From assembly GCA_902786345.1 (NCBI GenBank), contig CADACB010000031.1, positions 1 through 58,925 of the forward strand: a DNA stretch of 58,925 bases, read 5' to 3'. Position 1 is the stretch's first letter. Every line of letters begins with the position of its first letter. The position numbers and the translations under genes are program-made. The notes beneath the pieces were generated by a model. It was not told where the DNA came from. It did no database searches and saw nothing but the letters and a program-made list of their open reading frames with translations. The stretch is from an uncultured Ruminococcus sp. (GTDB lineage Bacteria > Bacillota > Clostridia > Oscillospirales > Acutalibacteraceae). Shown here piece by piece: positions 16,128-25,642 of the stretch.

Positions 16128-17669
16128 TTATGCCTGATCTACCGACTTGCTTTCGGAATGTTCAGTAATGTTGTTCGTGATGTTTTTCGTAGTGGAATTG
16201 GAAAGCACGCCCTTGACCGGTTCAGCAGCTGCTCTGACAAGGCCATTCAGCTCTTCATTGAAACTTTTACCATTAAGAGCCTGATTCTTTGTGTCAAGAA
16301 TCTTCATTAGTTCCGGAATACCAGCGAGTGTATCAAGCAGTGCATTGCCTGTCTTATCTCCCTGTGAGTTGCCGCCGATATTGACGAACTGAGCGTTCTT
16401 ACCGAGTTCTGCCATAATAGTTGCGGTTTTGGTAGCAATTTCAATTCTTGCCTGAGTTTCAATTTTTACCTTTTCAATCTCAAAATTGACCTTTTCATTG
16501 GATGCACGAGCCTCTGCAAGTGCTCTTTCACCTTCTGCCTTTGCCATCAACTTTGCTTTTTCTGCTTCTGCCTCTGCAATACCCTTCATCTTGGCAACCT
16601 CGGCTTCTGCTGAACCTTCTTTTTTGATTCTCTCAGCTTCGGCTTCAGCCTTGATCTTGATAGCATTAGCTTCTTTTTCGGCAACCTGTACCTGAGCTTC
16701 TGCGTCTATTTTTTTGATATTTGCAGCCGCTTCTGCTTCGATCTGCTTTCTCTGTTTTTCGGCTTCAGCTTTTGTAGCAATAACATTTTTTTCCTTTTGT
16801 GCAGCAAGGTTAGCCTGTTCCTGCCTTACTACTTCTACTCTACCTTGCTGTTCGGCTACTTCCTGCTGACGGACTGTTTTCTGTAGTTCACCGGCAATTG
16901 CAGCATCAGCTTCAGCTTTATCAGTCTGTGATCTGAATTCGGCTAATCTCAACTTATTGTCTCTTTCCTTTTCTGCGATTTCAAGTTGAGATGCAAGCTC
17001 GTTTTGCTTTGCGGTTTTCTCGGCAGCAGCCTTCTGAGTACGGACTTCCTGATCGACCATAGCGGTTGTTGTTTCAGCGGTCTTTCTCTTTTCTTGCATA
17101 TCGGGTGCAGCCATATTGTCGTAGTAACCGTTGTTGTCGGTGATGTCCTGAATGTTTAAGGAAACAAGTTCCATGCCCATGTTGATCATCTCGTCAGAAA
17201 CAATCTCCTTTACCTTTTCAGTAAAGGTTTGCTTGTCCATCAATACTGCTTCCGGTGTCATAGATGCAACAATATCACGAACAGCACCTGTAAGTGTCAA
17301 ACGTACGTCATTAATAATACCGTTTTGTCCTCTTTCTTTGAAGGACATAATAGCTTTCTTAAGCCTGTTCATATCGTTAACGTCCGGTCTGATCTGAGCT
17401 GTCCAGTCAATGATGATCGGCACAGCAGTTTTTGTTTTTACTTCATCACGGTCTGCCGTAACGGTCAACATACAGAGGTCGAAATACTGTGCTTTTCTGA
17501 AAACCGGGATAACAAAGCTGCCTCCGCTTACTTTTATTTTCGGTTCTTTACCGCCGGTAATGATCAGAGCCTTATCAATATCCGCAACCTTGTAGATACT
17601 GCACATGAATATGATAAGTAAGACCAGTATAGCAATGCCAATTCCAACAGAGATTAAAATTCCTTCCAT
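16128..17669 (-). CDS. Flotillin / SPFH-domain membrane scaffold protein
   Basis: A 513-residue protein. An N-terminal membrane helix (about residues 4-25, ILISVGIGIAILVLLIIFMC) is followed by an SPFH domain (about 30-200) and a long Ala/Glu/Lys coiled coil with repeated KAEAEAE-type heptads (about 205-420), then a Gly/Asn tail. This is the flotillin layout (FloT/YuaG), proteins that organise membrane microdomains. ATG 17669 is chosen because AAAGGAGAAACAAA stands before it; an upstream in-frame extension to 17708 has no signal. Monocistronic, with a terminator at 16086-16122. The NfeD-like partner often found beside floT is not adjacent. Confidence 0.9.
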   Translation of the reverse strand: MEGILISVGIGIAILVLLIIFMCSIYKVADIDKALIITGGKEPKIKVSGGSFVIPVFRKAQYFDLCMLTVTADRDEVKTKTAVPIIIDWTAQIRPDVNDMNRLKKAIMSFKERGQNGIINDVRLTLTGAVRDIVASMTPEAVLMDKQTFTEKVKEIVSDEMINMGMELVSLNIQDITDNNGYYDNMAAPDMQEKRKTAETTTAMVDQEVRTQKAAAEKTAKQNELASQLEIAEKERDNKLRLAEFRSQTDKAEADAAIAGELQKTVRQQEVAEQQGRVEVVRQEQANLAAQKEKNVIATKAEAEKQRKQIEAEAAANIKKIDAEAQVQVAEKEANAIKIKAEAEAERIKKEGSAEAEVAKMKGIAEAEAEKAKLMAKAEGERALAEARASNEKVNFEIEKVKIETQARIEIATKTATIMAELGKNAQFVNIGGNSQGDKTGNALLDTLAGIPELMKILDTKNQALNGKSFNEELNGLVRAAAEPVKGVLSNSTTKNITNNITEHSESKSVDQA

Positions 17670-17927
17670 TTTGTTTCTCCTTTGCTTTAACGAAAGATGA
17701 TCTTCCATTAATGTATGTTTGATTTCTTACATTTTCAATTATACTGGAATTTAAGAAAAATTGGATAGGATAATTGCTATTTGTTTTCCAAAAAAACAGA
17801 ATTTATTCTACTTTTTAGTGAACTGCTGTTTTCTGAAGTCAATGGGTTTTGTTTCGTCGTCCTCATTGCCTGATATATTTTTCCGGTAGGTTTTGTTGGT
17901 CACCTAAAACATTTATAATAGAGTAAA

Positions 17928-17974
17928 AACACCGGAATTCCAGGCGTATGCCCGAAATCTCCGGTGTTAGATTT
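17928..17974. terminator. Bidirectional hairpin between flotillin and protease genes
   Basis: AACACCGGA (17928-17936) pairs with TCCGGTGTT (17960-17968), with an inner stem GGCGTATGCC. It serves the protease gene on the minus strand (tail TTTTTAC) and also has six T on the plus strand side. The rest of 17670-18022 shows only the flotillin upstream region. Confidence 0.65.
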
Positions 17975-18022
17975 TTTATTGAATTTACGTCATTTTTAAA
18001 TACGGTTTTGCTTAGAATTCCA

Positions 18023-21000
18023 CTAACGCTTCGGCTCTACCCATATTTCCTGTGTTACGCAGGCAAGTTTTTCGTCCTGATCAACTGCAAGAACATATAT
18101 AGTGTACGCACCGGGTTGATCCGGTACTTTAAATGTAGCTTTGCCGTTTTCTGAATAATCCTGAATGTAATATTCTTTTCCGTAGCGGAAATAATAGAAT
18201 ATATAGCCATAAGGCTCAGTACCGTTTTCTGCTTGGATGTTCAGATCTATCTTGTCTCCTGCGGCAATTGTTGAATAGGGAGTGGTAATGTTAAAGCTTT
18301 TAATGTTTAAACCAGGTGTGGCATTTGCGAAAAATTCGGTATAACTGTATTCGCTGCCGTTGGTTTTACAAAGTATAACCTGATACCGTCCTGGTTCGCC
18401 GATGGTCCATTTAAATTCACCTGTAACAAGACCGGTTTTGGGATTTATCACTCCTGTATTTGCAGAAATTTTTTTGCGGTCATATTCTTTATTATCCCGA
18501 AAAATTATAAGATCATAGTTTGTTTTAAAGTCACCAAATTCTTCCGTATATACAGATTCTACATCAGTATCTGTACCGAATGTGGTTTGACCGTTTTTGC
18601 TGACAAATGATTTCAGATTTGATTTGTGATCGGCAACATTAACTTCAAAGTCTGTTGTTACTGTATTGTCAGTATAGTCGCTCGAATATACAGTTACTTT
18701 GTAATCTCCCGGACGATCAAATACATATGCGTTGTTTTTGCCGCCATATAAGGAATCGGTTATAGTGACGTTTTCGCTTCGGTCGTCACCATACAATCCG
18801 TCAAAAACCATTTCTCCTGTAGTGAGGTTGGTGACGGTATATTTGTATTTGTAGGGGGCAATACCACCGGTTGATTCAGCGTTTAATACAAGGCTTTGTC
18901 CCAGTCCTTTTTTTGTGGTGTCAATAGTTACGGTACTGTTAAAATTTTCGATATGCTGTTGATTATCAAAGAAATTATCTCCGGGATGAACTACATAGTG
19001 GAGTCCGTTGTTTGAATCGTAGTTTGATAGCTTATCGTAGAAAAATACATATGCATTATCATATTCTCCGAGATCTATCATATACTTGTGAGTGTATCCG
19101 CGTGTAAGCCGAGTTTTTTCCATATCGGCAGATTTATATCCCGAGGTACGGTCTGTGAAATAATATCTTATTTCAGAGTTTTCAAATCCTCTGTGATAAA
19201 CATTTGCATATCGTGTATATTTATCAGAGAATGTAATTGACGTTGAACCTGTTTTTAGATTTTGCGGCAGTGTGCCGACAGGTTTATATATCCTGTAGTT
19301 TTTCTCATCACAAAGATAGAAATCGGAAATGGAAAGTGATTTACCGTTGTTTTCATTATGTGAAAATTTAACTGTCCATTTTACTTTGGTGTAGTCATCA
19401 GCTCCTAACTTTTCCATCAAAGGATGAAGACTATAGATAAAATGAATGTATTCATCAGGATTTTCGTAGTTAAGGAGACTTGAATGAATGTCTGAATCTG
19501 CTTTACGGTTGTACAAATCTATGCATTCAGTGATTTCGTTGTCGTTGTAAGAACCGGTAAGAGTGATGATGCTGTGGTTACGGTCGTCTGTTTTTTCAGA
19601 ATATTTCAGAAATGCGTATGGTTTTTCGTCTTCTTCCGGTATCATCTTAATTCCGGTTATACTGTATAAGCCATAAAGACATTCCTTATTCTGTGATGAA
19701 TCGGTGACGGTGGAATACATATTTAGAGCATCATATGACATCCATATGTAACCGTCATTGCCATCGCTCCAGTCTGTACCATATGAATTGGCTATTTTGA
19801 AAGCACCCATTTCACCGCTGTCAACTATTCCGTTATTGTTTATATCAGCCCAGATATTATCATCATATCCAACAATTGTGATTAAATGAGATCCTGTGCT
19901 TTTATCTATTCTGACAATGCACGATTCACCAACAGTGTTCTTGTTTATTATTGGATCGTCAGAAGTTTTCAGCCTGCATTTAGTGTATTTCGTGAAATAC
20001 GTGCTTGCGGTAAGTATGTTTCCGTCAGCAAGTGCAGCCTTTATCGGCATAACGCCTGGATCATCAACAGACTTAATGGTTTGTGATTCATTGTATGTAA
20101 GAAAAGTGAAAAAGCTTTTTATCCTGTGGTCAACTGCAAATCTGTAAGTTTCTTCGTCAGACGGTAGAACATAATGATATGAGTCATTCTGAATAGTGTT
20201 ATAAACATCCTGACCGAAAGGCATATATTCCCTTGTTACAGCTCCGAAAGCAGCTGTGCGGTTATAGATAACATTCGAATTAATACCCGCAACTGATGTA
20301 CCGTCGATCAAATCATAAGTGAACCTTGGGGAGAATATGTTATTATAGGTGGTTGGAATATTGTGGTATTTATTGTACATATATGTGTATGTATAATATA
20401 TAGTTCCGTGTACAGAACAGGTAGGTCCAACCTGATTTATGATTGGCGGAAAATATTCTGATTTGCTGTTATCTACAGATTTCGGCAAAACTTCTATAGG
20501 AGTATAGTTTTCGTCGTCTTCACTTGCAACAGTATAGTAATCATCAAGATTTCTTATTGTTTTTTTAATACCGTCTACCTGAACTGCCTCAGGAAATTCT
20601 TCTGTAGGCGGATTAAGAGGATCGTGAACAGCTTTTGTCACTGTGAGAGGAAGATCTTTATTTACAATATTACCGCTCTGGTCCTTTGCCTTTACTCTTA
20701 CTGTATAAGAGGTTGCTGCCTTTGGTGTTACTGTAGCAGAGGATACTGTGGAATATCCCTTTACTCTGGTCCAGGTTGATTGTGAGTTTTGTTTGTAATA
20801 TACCGCAAACTCTGATATACCTGTTCCGTTTGAAGACAGGCAGTTAACATTTACACTCTTTCCGAGGGTTATGGAGCTTGCAGAAAGTGTAGATTGATTT
20901 TTAAGATCGGACTTTTTTCTAACCGTAAGGGGAAGGTCTTTATTGGCTATCTTGCCGCTTGAGTCTTTTGCCTTTATCCTTATAGTGTATGAGGTTACAG

Positions 21001-22483
21001 CCTTTGGTTTTACTGAAGCTGTTGTGGATGAAGAATAATCCTTCACCTTAGTCCACGTTGACTGTGAATCCTGCTTGTAATAAACGGCATATTCAGCCTT
21101 GCCGGTTCCGCCAACTGATGAGCAGTTTACATTTACGCTGCTGCCGAAATTTATTGAATTTGCAGACAGTGAAGATGTATTTGTAAGCTTTTTTGTTACG
21201 CTGAGAGGAATATCTTTGTTGACAATCTTGCCGCTTTCATCCTTTGCTTTAACCCTTATAGTATAGGATGTGGCAGATTTTGGAGTGACGCTGACTTTAG
21301 TATCTGCTGAATAGTCGCTGACCTTTGACCATGTGGTCTGTTTATTCTGCTTGTAATAGACAGCATACTGCACCGCACCTATACCATCGGCTGATTTACA
21401 GTTGACAGTCACGCTGTTTCCGAGCACAATAGTGTCTGCTGATGATGCTGACGTGTTTTTAAGATCAGATTTGACTATAGTTCCGCCTATTCTTGCGAAC
21501 TTGCAGGTGAGATGATCGTTATCCTTAGCTTCAAGGTCTTTTGATCCCACATTATCGTGCATAGAAACATCATAGGGAAGGCTGTCTATACCTGATTTAC
21601 CACCGGTTGCAACAACAGAAATGCCGATACCGTTAAGCCTTACATCATCGACCGTAAGACCAAGCTTGTCCAGCGGAACGGACACTTCATAATGATAGTC
21701 CCTTGAAGCGCTGTCGTGCCCTTTTTTGCTGAAGTTCACCCATTCGGAATCGTTACTGAAAATATCATTTACATCGCGGTTATCAATGCCATTTATTCCG
21801 TAAACACTCTTACTGAGTATGCCATCGCCGTATTTCATACGTATACCAGAAGCAGTGCCCTCAAACATAGCAGAGGGGTTAATTCCGCCGCTGTTTCCGC
21901 AATAAATAGCGGCAGGAAGCTTATTGTCTGAATATACAGTAATGATTCTGTTGACGTCGTTTTCAAAGGAGATACCAAGATCAATAAGGGTATCACCGAA
22001 ATGTGTTTTGCAGTTGTTGCCTATTTTGTCGTCTTTGCCTGTATCTATCGCGATAATGAACGGATATGTACCCACGTTGTACATTTTGTCGGTTTCTTGG
22101 GTGAGTGTTTTTGTAGATACGGCATCCAGGACGTCTGTCATTTCCCACATCAGGTAAAGATTGTCTTCATCATACGCACCATATAGCGTATACAAATCCT
22201 GAGCAGGACGGTTTGCGGTTTCTGAGTTGTATACATTGGGATCATCATTTGCCGCACCCTGTGCAATGATCATTGAGCTTTCCCAGTCAGAAAGGTCATC
22301 ATAGAATGCTACAGTTTTTTCGAATCCGTTGCCTGTTGCATTTGTAGTATAGTATCTTGCAAGCTTTTTGTTATTGGCTGTATTTTCGGCATACGCTGCT
22401 GTTCCACCGGGCAAGAGCATGCCAACCGATAAAGCTGCTGCAAGAGTTATACTTAAAATACGCTTGGTTGATTGTTTGTACAT
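18023..22483 (-). CDS. Large secreted C1-family (papain-like) cysteine protease with Ig-like repeats
   Basis: A 1486-residue protein with a Sec signal peptide (cleavage about residue 32). Residues 33-335 resemble a family-9 carbohydrate-binding or DOMON-like beta domain (YDDLSDWESSMI, DLYTLYGAYDEDNLYLMWEM). Residues 341-614 are three about 90-residue repeats, each with YAVYYKQ and SYTIRVKAKD, like triple-tyrosine or Ig-like modules. The papain domain spans about 670-920 with Gln684, Cys689 (NQVGPTC), His866 (GSHLITIVGYDD) and Asn899 (ANSYGTDW). Between His and Asn sits a perfect EF-hand loop, DINNNGIVDSGE (880-891). Further beta modules follow to the C-terminus. No cell-wall anchor is seen, so the protein is probably released or bound by its modules. 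GGAGG precedes ATG 22483. Substrate unknown. Confidence 0.88.
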   Translation of the reverse strand: MYKQSTKRILSITLAAALSVGMLLPGGTAAYAENTANNKKLARYYTTNATGNGFEKTVAFYDDLSDWESSMIIAQGAANDDPNVYNSETANRPAQDLYTLYGAYDEDNLYLMWEMTDVLDAVSTKTLTQETDKMYNVGTYPFIIAIDTGKDDKIGNNCKTHFGDTLIDLGISFENDVNRIITVYSDNKLPAAIYCGNSGGINPSAMFEGTASGIRMKYGDGILSKSVYGINGIDNRDVNDIFSNDSEWVNFSKKGHDSASRDYHYEVSVPLDKLGLTVDDVRLNGIGISVVATGGKSGIDSLPYDVSMHDNVGSKDLEAKDNDHLTCKFARIGGTIVKSDLKNTSASSADTIVLGNSVTVNCKSADGIGAVQYAVYYKQNKQTTWSKVSDYSADTKVSVTPKSATSYTIRVKAKDESGKIVNKDIPLSVTKKLTNTSSLSANSINFGSSVNVNCSSVGGTGKAEYAVYYKQDSQSTWTKVKDYSSSTTASVKPKAVTSYTIRIKAKDSSGKIANKDLPLTVRKKSDLKNQSTLSASSITLGKSVNVNCLSSNGTGISEFAVYYKQNSQSTWTRVKGYSTVSSATVTPKAATSYTVRVKAKDQSGNIVNKDLPLTVTKAVHDPLNPPTEEFPEAVQVDGIKKTIRNLDDYYTVASEDDENYTPIEVLPKSVDNSKSEYFPPIINQVGPTCSVHGTIYYTYTYMYNKYHNIPTTYNNIFSPRFTYDLIDGTSVAGINSNVIYNRTAAFGAVTREYMPFGQDVYNTIQNDSYHYVLPSDEETYRFAVDHRIKSFFTFLTYNESQTIKSVDDPGVMPIKAALADGNILTASTYFTKYTKCRLKTSDDPIINKNTVGESCIVRIDKSTGSHLITIVGYDDNIWADINNNGIVDSGEMGAFKIANSYGTDWSDGNDGYIWMSYDALNMYSTVTDSSQNKECLYGLYSITGIKMIPEEDEKPYAFLKYSEKTDDRNHSIITLTGSYNDNEITECIDLYNRKADSDIHSSLLNYENPDEYIHFIYSLHPLMEKLGADDYTKVKWTVKFSHNENNGKSLSISDFYLCDEKNYRIYKPVGTLPQNLKTGSTSITFSDKYTRYANVYHRGFENSEIRYYFTDRTSGYKSADMEKTRLTRGYTHKYMIDLGEYDNAYVFFYDKLSNYDSNNGLHYVVHPGDNFFDNQQHIENFNSTVTIDTTKKGLGQSLVLNAESTGGIAPYKYKYTVTNLTTGEMVFDGLYGDDRSENVTITDSLYGGKNNAYVFDRPGDYKVTVYSSDYTDNTVTTDFEVNVADHKSNLKSFVSKNGQTTFGTDTDVESVYTEEFGDFKTNYDLIIFRDNKEYDRKKISANTGVINPKTGLVTGEFKWTIGEPGRYQVILCKTNGSEYSYTEFFANATPGLNIKSFNITTPYSTIAAGDKIDLNIQAENGTEPYGYIFYYFRYGKEYYIQDYSENGKATFKVPDQPGAYTIYVLAVDQDEKLACVTQEIWVEPKR

Positions 22484-23372
22484 TGTTATTTCCTCCTTAT
22501 TTTAGTGTAAATTTATAGTAACATATTGCTTTTTTATTTTCAATATTGTATATAATAGTTTTTTCTTATGATTACAATAAATTGTAAGTAATGAACATAT
22601 TTACAGGTTCAGTTTTGTATAATTTGATTTTGCTGAGAAAAAAATATGTGAATAATTGCTATATAATATATAAAAATAAATTCTTAAGTTTTTGATATTG
22701 TATGTTATAATACAAGTAAAATTCTTGTACAAAGTAGCAATCTCTTATATTTCAGCAGTTATAGAAATCAAACAGATGCTGACGGTGATAATATAGTTTT
22801 GATTATTCAGCCGAACTGTATTGATTATATATAGTCTGAGATTAGTTGTACTTTGCTGCTGTTGCTTAATGTGAGTGAAAATGAAATAGGATTAGATTGA
22901 CATCGAAAAAATTGAGATAAATAAGTGAATCAAAGACATTATAATCTGATTCATTTTTCCTTGTTGATGATATAAAATACGTTGAAATAAATAATGCCGA
23001 ATATAGTAACAAATATCAATATAATATGTGATATATCAAAAACAAATACTTGAAATAACATTCATTTAAAAATATATTACTATATGAAAATAACTGTTAA
23101 ATCTATGTAGTTGATTGAAAACATAGGGTTGATATTATAATAAAGAAAGTTAGGTTAATGAAATCTGTTTTGTATTGTTATATTAGTGAGTTGTGTGTTG
23201 GTAAGTCTGCGAATAGCTTTTGCACTACCTAAACAGAAAAGATTACGTATTGACTAAGATGCATCACGCAAAGCTGATATGAACAAAGATTGAAAGTCTG
23301 AGAGGAAAAATGTTATTATCGGTTCATATTATATAAAAAAGTAGTAAAGAAGTATGAAATGTTAAGAAAAAT
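22484..23372. other. Long A+T-rich intergenic region
   Basis: About 890 bp between the protease start and the next gene's terminator. It presumably carries the protease promoter. TATAAT-like boxes are frequent, but I could not single one out. A short fragment NQTDADGDNIVLIIQPNCID (about 22770-22830, plus strand) may be gene debris. No RNA gene, repeat or convincing ORF seen. Confidence 0.4.
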
Positions 23373-23427
23373 AAAAACCATCTGCTGCACAGTGTGTTGA
23401 TCACAGCTTGTGCAGCAGATGGTTTTT
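23373..23427. terminator. Strong bidirectional terminator after the zinc-ribbon gene
   Basis: AAAAACCATCTGCTGCAC (23373-23390) and GTGCAGCAGATGGTTTTT (23410-23427) form an 18-bp perfect stem whose A- and T-runs allow termination on both strands. Confidence 0.8.
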
Positions 23428-23445
23428 GATATTGGTATAATTTTA

Positions 23446-24765
23446 TCAGAATTCGAATGGCTGGGATTCACCGCAACCGCAAGTACCTACATATTTAGGC
23501 ATAACTTTACCGCAGTTAGGGCATGTCCATGTACCATCATTGGGAACGTCTTTTCTGTTGTTGACAATTTCCTGAGCCTGTCTGAATGCTTCATCTTCTT
23601 TTGCTTTTTTACCAAAACGACGCTTTCTCTCTTCCTTGACATGCTTTGGTGCAGGCTGAGGGGAAGGGGCAGGTGAAGAATTGAAACGCATAGGTTGTGC
23701 AGCATTGTTTGCTGAATTGATGGAATTATCTTGATAAGCACCGGGTGCGTCGCTAAATTTCATAGAAGTAGGTGCTCTGTTTCCGAATCCCATAGATGCG
23801 GGAGGCTCATCGCTGAAGCGCATAGGAGCAGGAGGCGGTGCATTTTCAAAATCTAACGGCGCAAATGATGAATCCTGACTTTTAGGCTGATTGAACGACA
23901 TATCGAAAGTGCTATAGCTTTCATATGTTTCGTTCTTAGGAATATTATCATTCTTAATGAAGTCCATATTTGAATGGGTACTATCGTCCGGGACATTTAC
24001 CTGTGGATTATAACCCTGTATTGACGGCTGGACATTTTCAAACTCCGCAGCCATTTCGGGAGACACTTTATTTTGACGGCCTGTTGCTGCATTTGGGAAT
24101 ATCACTTCACTGCTGTCAGCAGGCTCTGATGATTCAAACTCAAATGGCTTAGGCTCACCGCAACCGCAAGTACCAACATAGTTAGGCATAATCTTTCCGC
24201 AGTTCGGGCATGTCCATGTGTTAGAACCGGAGCTTGGCACAGGACTTGAGGTTTCAGGTTTCTTTTTACTAAAGAATGACTTAGATTCTTTTATGTTTTC
24301 TCTTCTGGGTCCCGGCTTTGCAGAAGGTTTATTTTCAGACCTTGCACTGACAGAAGTATCGGCAGAATCAGCCGGAACAGGAGGTTCAAATTCAAATGGT
24401 TTAGGCTCACCGCAACCGCAAGTACCAACATAATTAGGCATAATCTTACCGCATGCCGGACAGGTCCATGTATCTGAACGCTGCTCAAGAACGTCAACCT
24501 TTTTCTTTCCGAATATATTGGTCTTTTCTGTAACAGTGGAATTCTGAACCGGAGCAGCAGGAACAGCGGCTTCTGTCTTAGCAGGAGCAAAAGGCTTTCT
24601 GGCATTGCCTGCACTGACAGAAGTATCGGCAGAATCAGCCGGAACAGGAGGTTCAAACTCAAATGGTTTAGGCTCACCGCAACCGCAAGTACCAACATAA
24701 TTAGGCATAATCTTACCGCATGCCGGACAGGTCCATGTATCTGAACGCTGCTCAAGAAACATCAA
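23446..24765 (-). CDS. Zinc-ribbon repeat protein (downstream part of a frameshifted Dabb/zinc-ribbon gene)
   Basis: An open frame of 439 codons with four near-identical zinc ribbons (WTCPxCGKIMPNYVGTCGCG, Cys-x2-Cys-x10-Cys-x-Cys) at about residues 15-35, 105-125, 185-210 and 412-437. Each is followed by a PFEF segment and separated by low-complexity Pro/Ser/Ala/Lys linkers. The C-terminal ribbon ends the protein. The start is only an apparent one (ATG 24762 in MFLEQRSD, no ribosome-binding site): the frame is the continuation of the Dabb gene upstream, separated by one inserted T. Function unknown. Metal binding by the ribbons is inferred from the four cysteines each. Confidence 0.75.
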   Translation of the reverse strand: MMFLEQRSDTWTCPACGKIMPNYVGTCGCGEPKPFEFEPPVPADSADTSVSAGNARKPFAPAKTEAAVPAAPVQNSTVTEKTNIFGKKKVDVLEQRSDTWTCPACGKIMPNYVGTCGCGEPKPFEFEPPVPADSADTSVSARSENKPSAKPGPRRENIKESKSFFSKKKPETSSPVPSSGSNTWTCPNCGKIMPNYVGTCGCGEPKPFEFESSEPADSSEVIFPNAATGRQNKVSPEMAAEFENVQPSIQGYNPQVNVPDDSTHSNMDFIKNDNIPKNETYESYSTFDMSFNQPKSQDSSFAPLDFENAPPPAPMRFSDEPPASMGFGNRAPTSMKFSDAPGAYQDNSINSANNAAQPMRFNSSPAPSPQPAPKHVKEERKRRFGKKAKEDEAFRQAQEIVNNRKDVPNDGTWTCPNCGKVMPKYVGTCGCGESQPFEF

Positions 24766-24826
24766 CCTTTTTCTTTCCGAATATATTGGTTTTTTCTGTA
24801 ACAGTGGAATTCTGAACCGGAGCAGC
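24344..24826 (-). repeat. 267-bp in-frame tandem duplication carrying the frameshift
   Basis: The segment from about 24344 to 24558 is repeated almost perfectly at 24611 to 24826, period 267 bp (89 codons), covering a zinc ribbon plus the linker AAPVQNSTVTEKTNIFGKKK. The upstream copy has GTTTCTTGAG where the downstream copy has GTTCTTGAG: one extra T, which creates the stop of the Dabb frame. Very few other differences are visible, so the duplication is recent. Confidence 0.85.
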
Positions 24827-25321
24827 CACAGACTTTGAAACCTCGGTAGCGGTCATTTTAGCAGCCGGTTTTGAAACCTTAGCAGCAGTCTCTTTAGCAT
24901 CTGGTTTTGAAACTTCAATTACAGGTTTTTTAGCGACAGGTTTTTCTACTGTGATCTCAGGCTTGACGTTTTCTTTTATTTCCGGCGCATCCGGAACTTC
25001 GTCAAAAGGTCTTGACTGTGTTATTTCTTCCTCATAAAAATAATCAGCAGCAACGCGTGCTTCGGTAATTTTTTCGATGAAATCCTTGCATTTAATATGC
25101 TCAGGATGGTTTTGATAGTATTTAAGTGCAGCGGCATTTTTTAGTGCTGCATACAATACAACGTCGTAATCGGACGAAGTATTGAAGTTATAGCCCATCT
25201 CAACAGATACAAGTCCGTCAATTTTTCCGACAAGATTTGTAAGCATATCTATCATATGGTCTATATTTTGTTGTTTGTCATTGCTGTCTTTGATTTTCCA
25301 AAAGACTATATGTTTGACCAT
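24752..25321 (-). CDS. Dabb (stress-responsive A/B barrel) domain protein, upstream part of a frameshifted gene
   Basis: Residues 1-98 form a Dabb-type alpha/beta barrel (MVKHIVFWKIKDSNDKQQNI, LVSVEMGYNFNTSSDYDVVL, YQNHPEHIKCKDFI); this family dimerises and in plants is stress-induced. Residues about 110-189 are a linker of repeated KPxAKxT/EVSKP units. The frame ends KKKVDVS-stop where, in the second copy of the duplicated segment, KKKVDVLEQRSDTW continues into a zinc ribbon. Deleting one T at about 24755-24757 joins this frame to 23446-24765, giving a protein of about 620 residues. GGAGG precedes ATG 25321. Whether the shift is real, programmed or a base-call error is open. Confidence 0.8.
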   Translation of the reverse strand: MVKHIVFWKIKDSNDKQQNIDHMIDMLTNLVGKIDGLVSVEMGYNFNTSSDYDVVLYAALKNAAALKYYQNHPEHIKCKDFIEKITEARVAADYFYEEEITQSRPFDEVPDAPEIKENVKPEITVEKPVAKKPVIEVSKPDAKETAAKVSKPAAKMTATEVSKSVAAPVQNSTVTEKTNIFGKKKVDVS

Positions 25322-25580
25322 TTGACTTTCCTCCTGAAATCAAATTTTAAAAATCTGTAAAAATACACAATATCGCATATTTTTCTATTTTTATTTATAT
25401 TGATTTTAACACAGGAAAGAAATTTTATCAATAAGAAATTGTAATTTTTAATAAAAAAATCGAAAATTAAATTTGTATTTTATTAAAAGATGATTGAGTA
25501 AAGGATATGGAAATGCAATATACCATTAAGAGGACTGAAATTTTGATTTTCACAGATGTATATATTATGAAAATTAGATG

Positions 25581-25612
25581 AAAAAAATCCGCTGCAACGA
25601 ATACAGCGGATG
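25581..25612 (-). terminator. Terminator of the DUF6465 gene
   Basis: Minus strand ATCCGCTG-TATTCGTTG-CAGCGGAT followed by a run of seven T. The remaining 25322-25580 region is A+T-rich with no gene. Confidence 0.75.
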
Positions 25613-25642
25613 ATTTGTAAATAATATTGATTTTCAGCGGAA

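Noticed and set aside
22484-23372. A hidden RNA gene or CRISPR leader in the long A+T-rich gap
   Set aside because: No regular repeats, no conserved RNA motifs and no promoter-terminator pair enclosing a transcript could be identified by eye.
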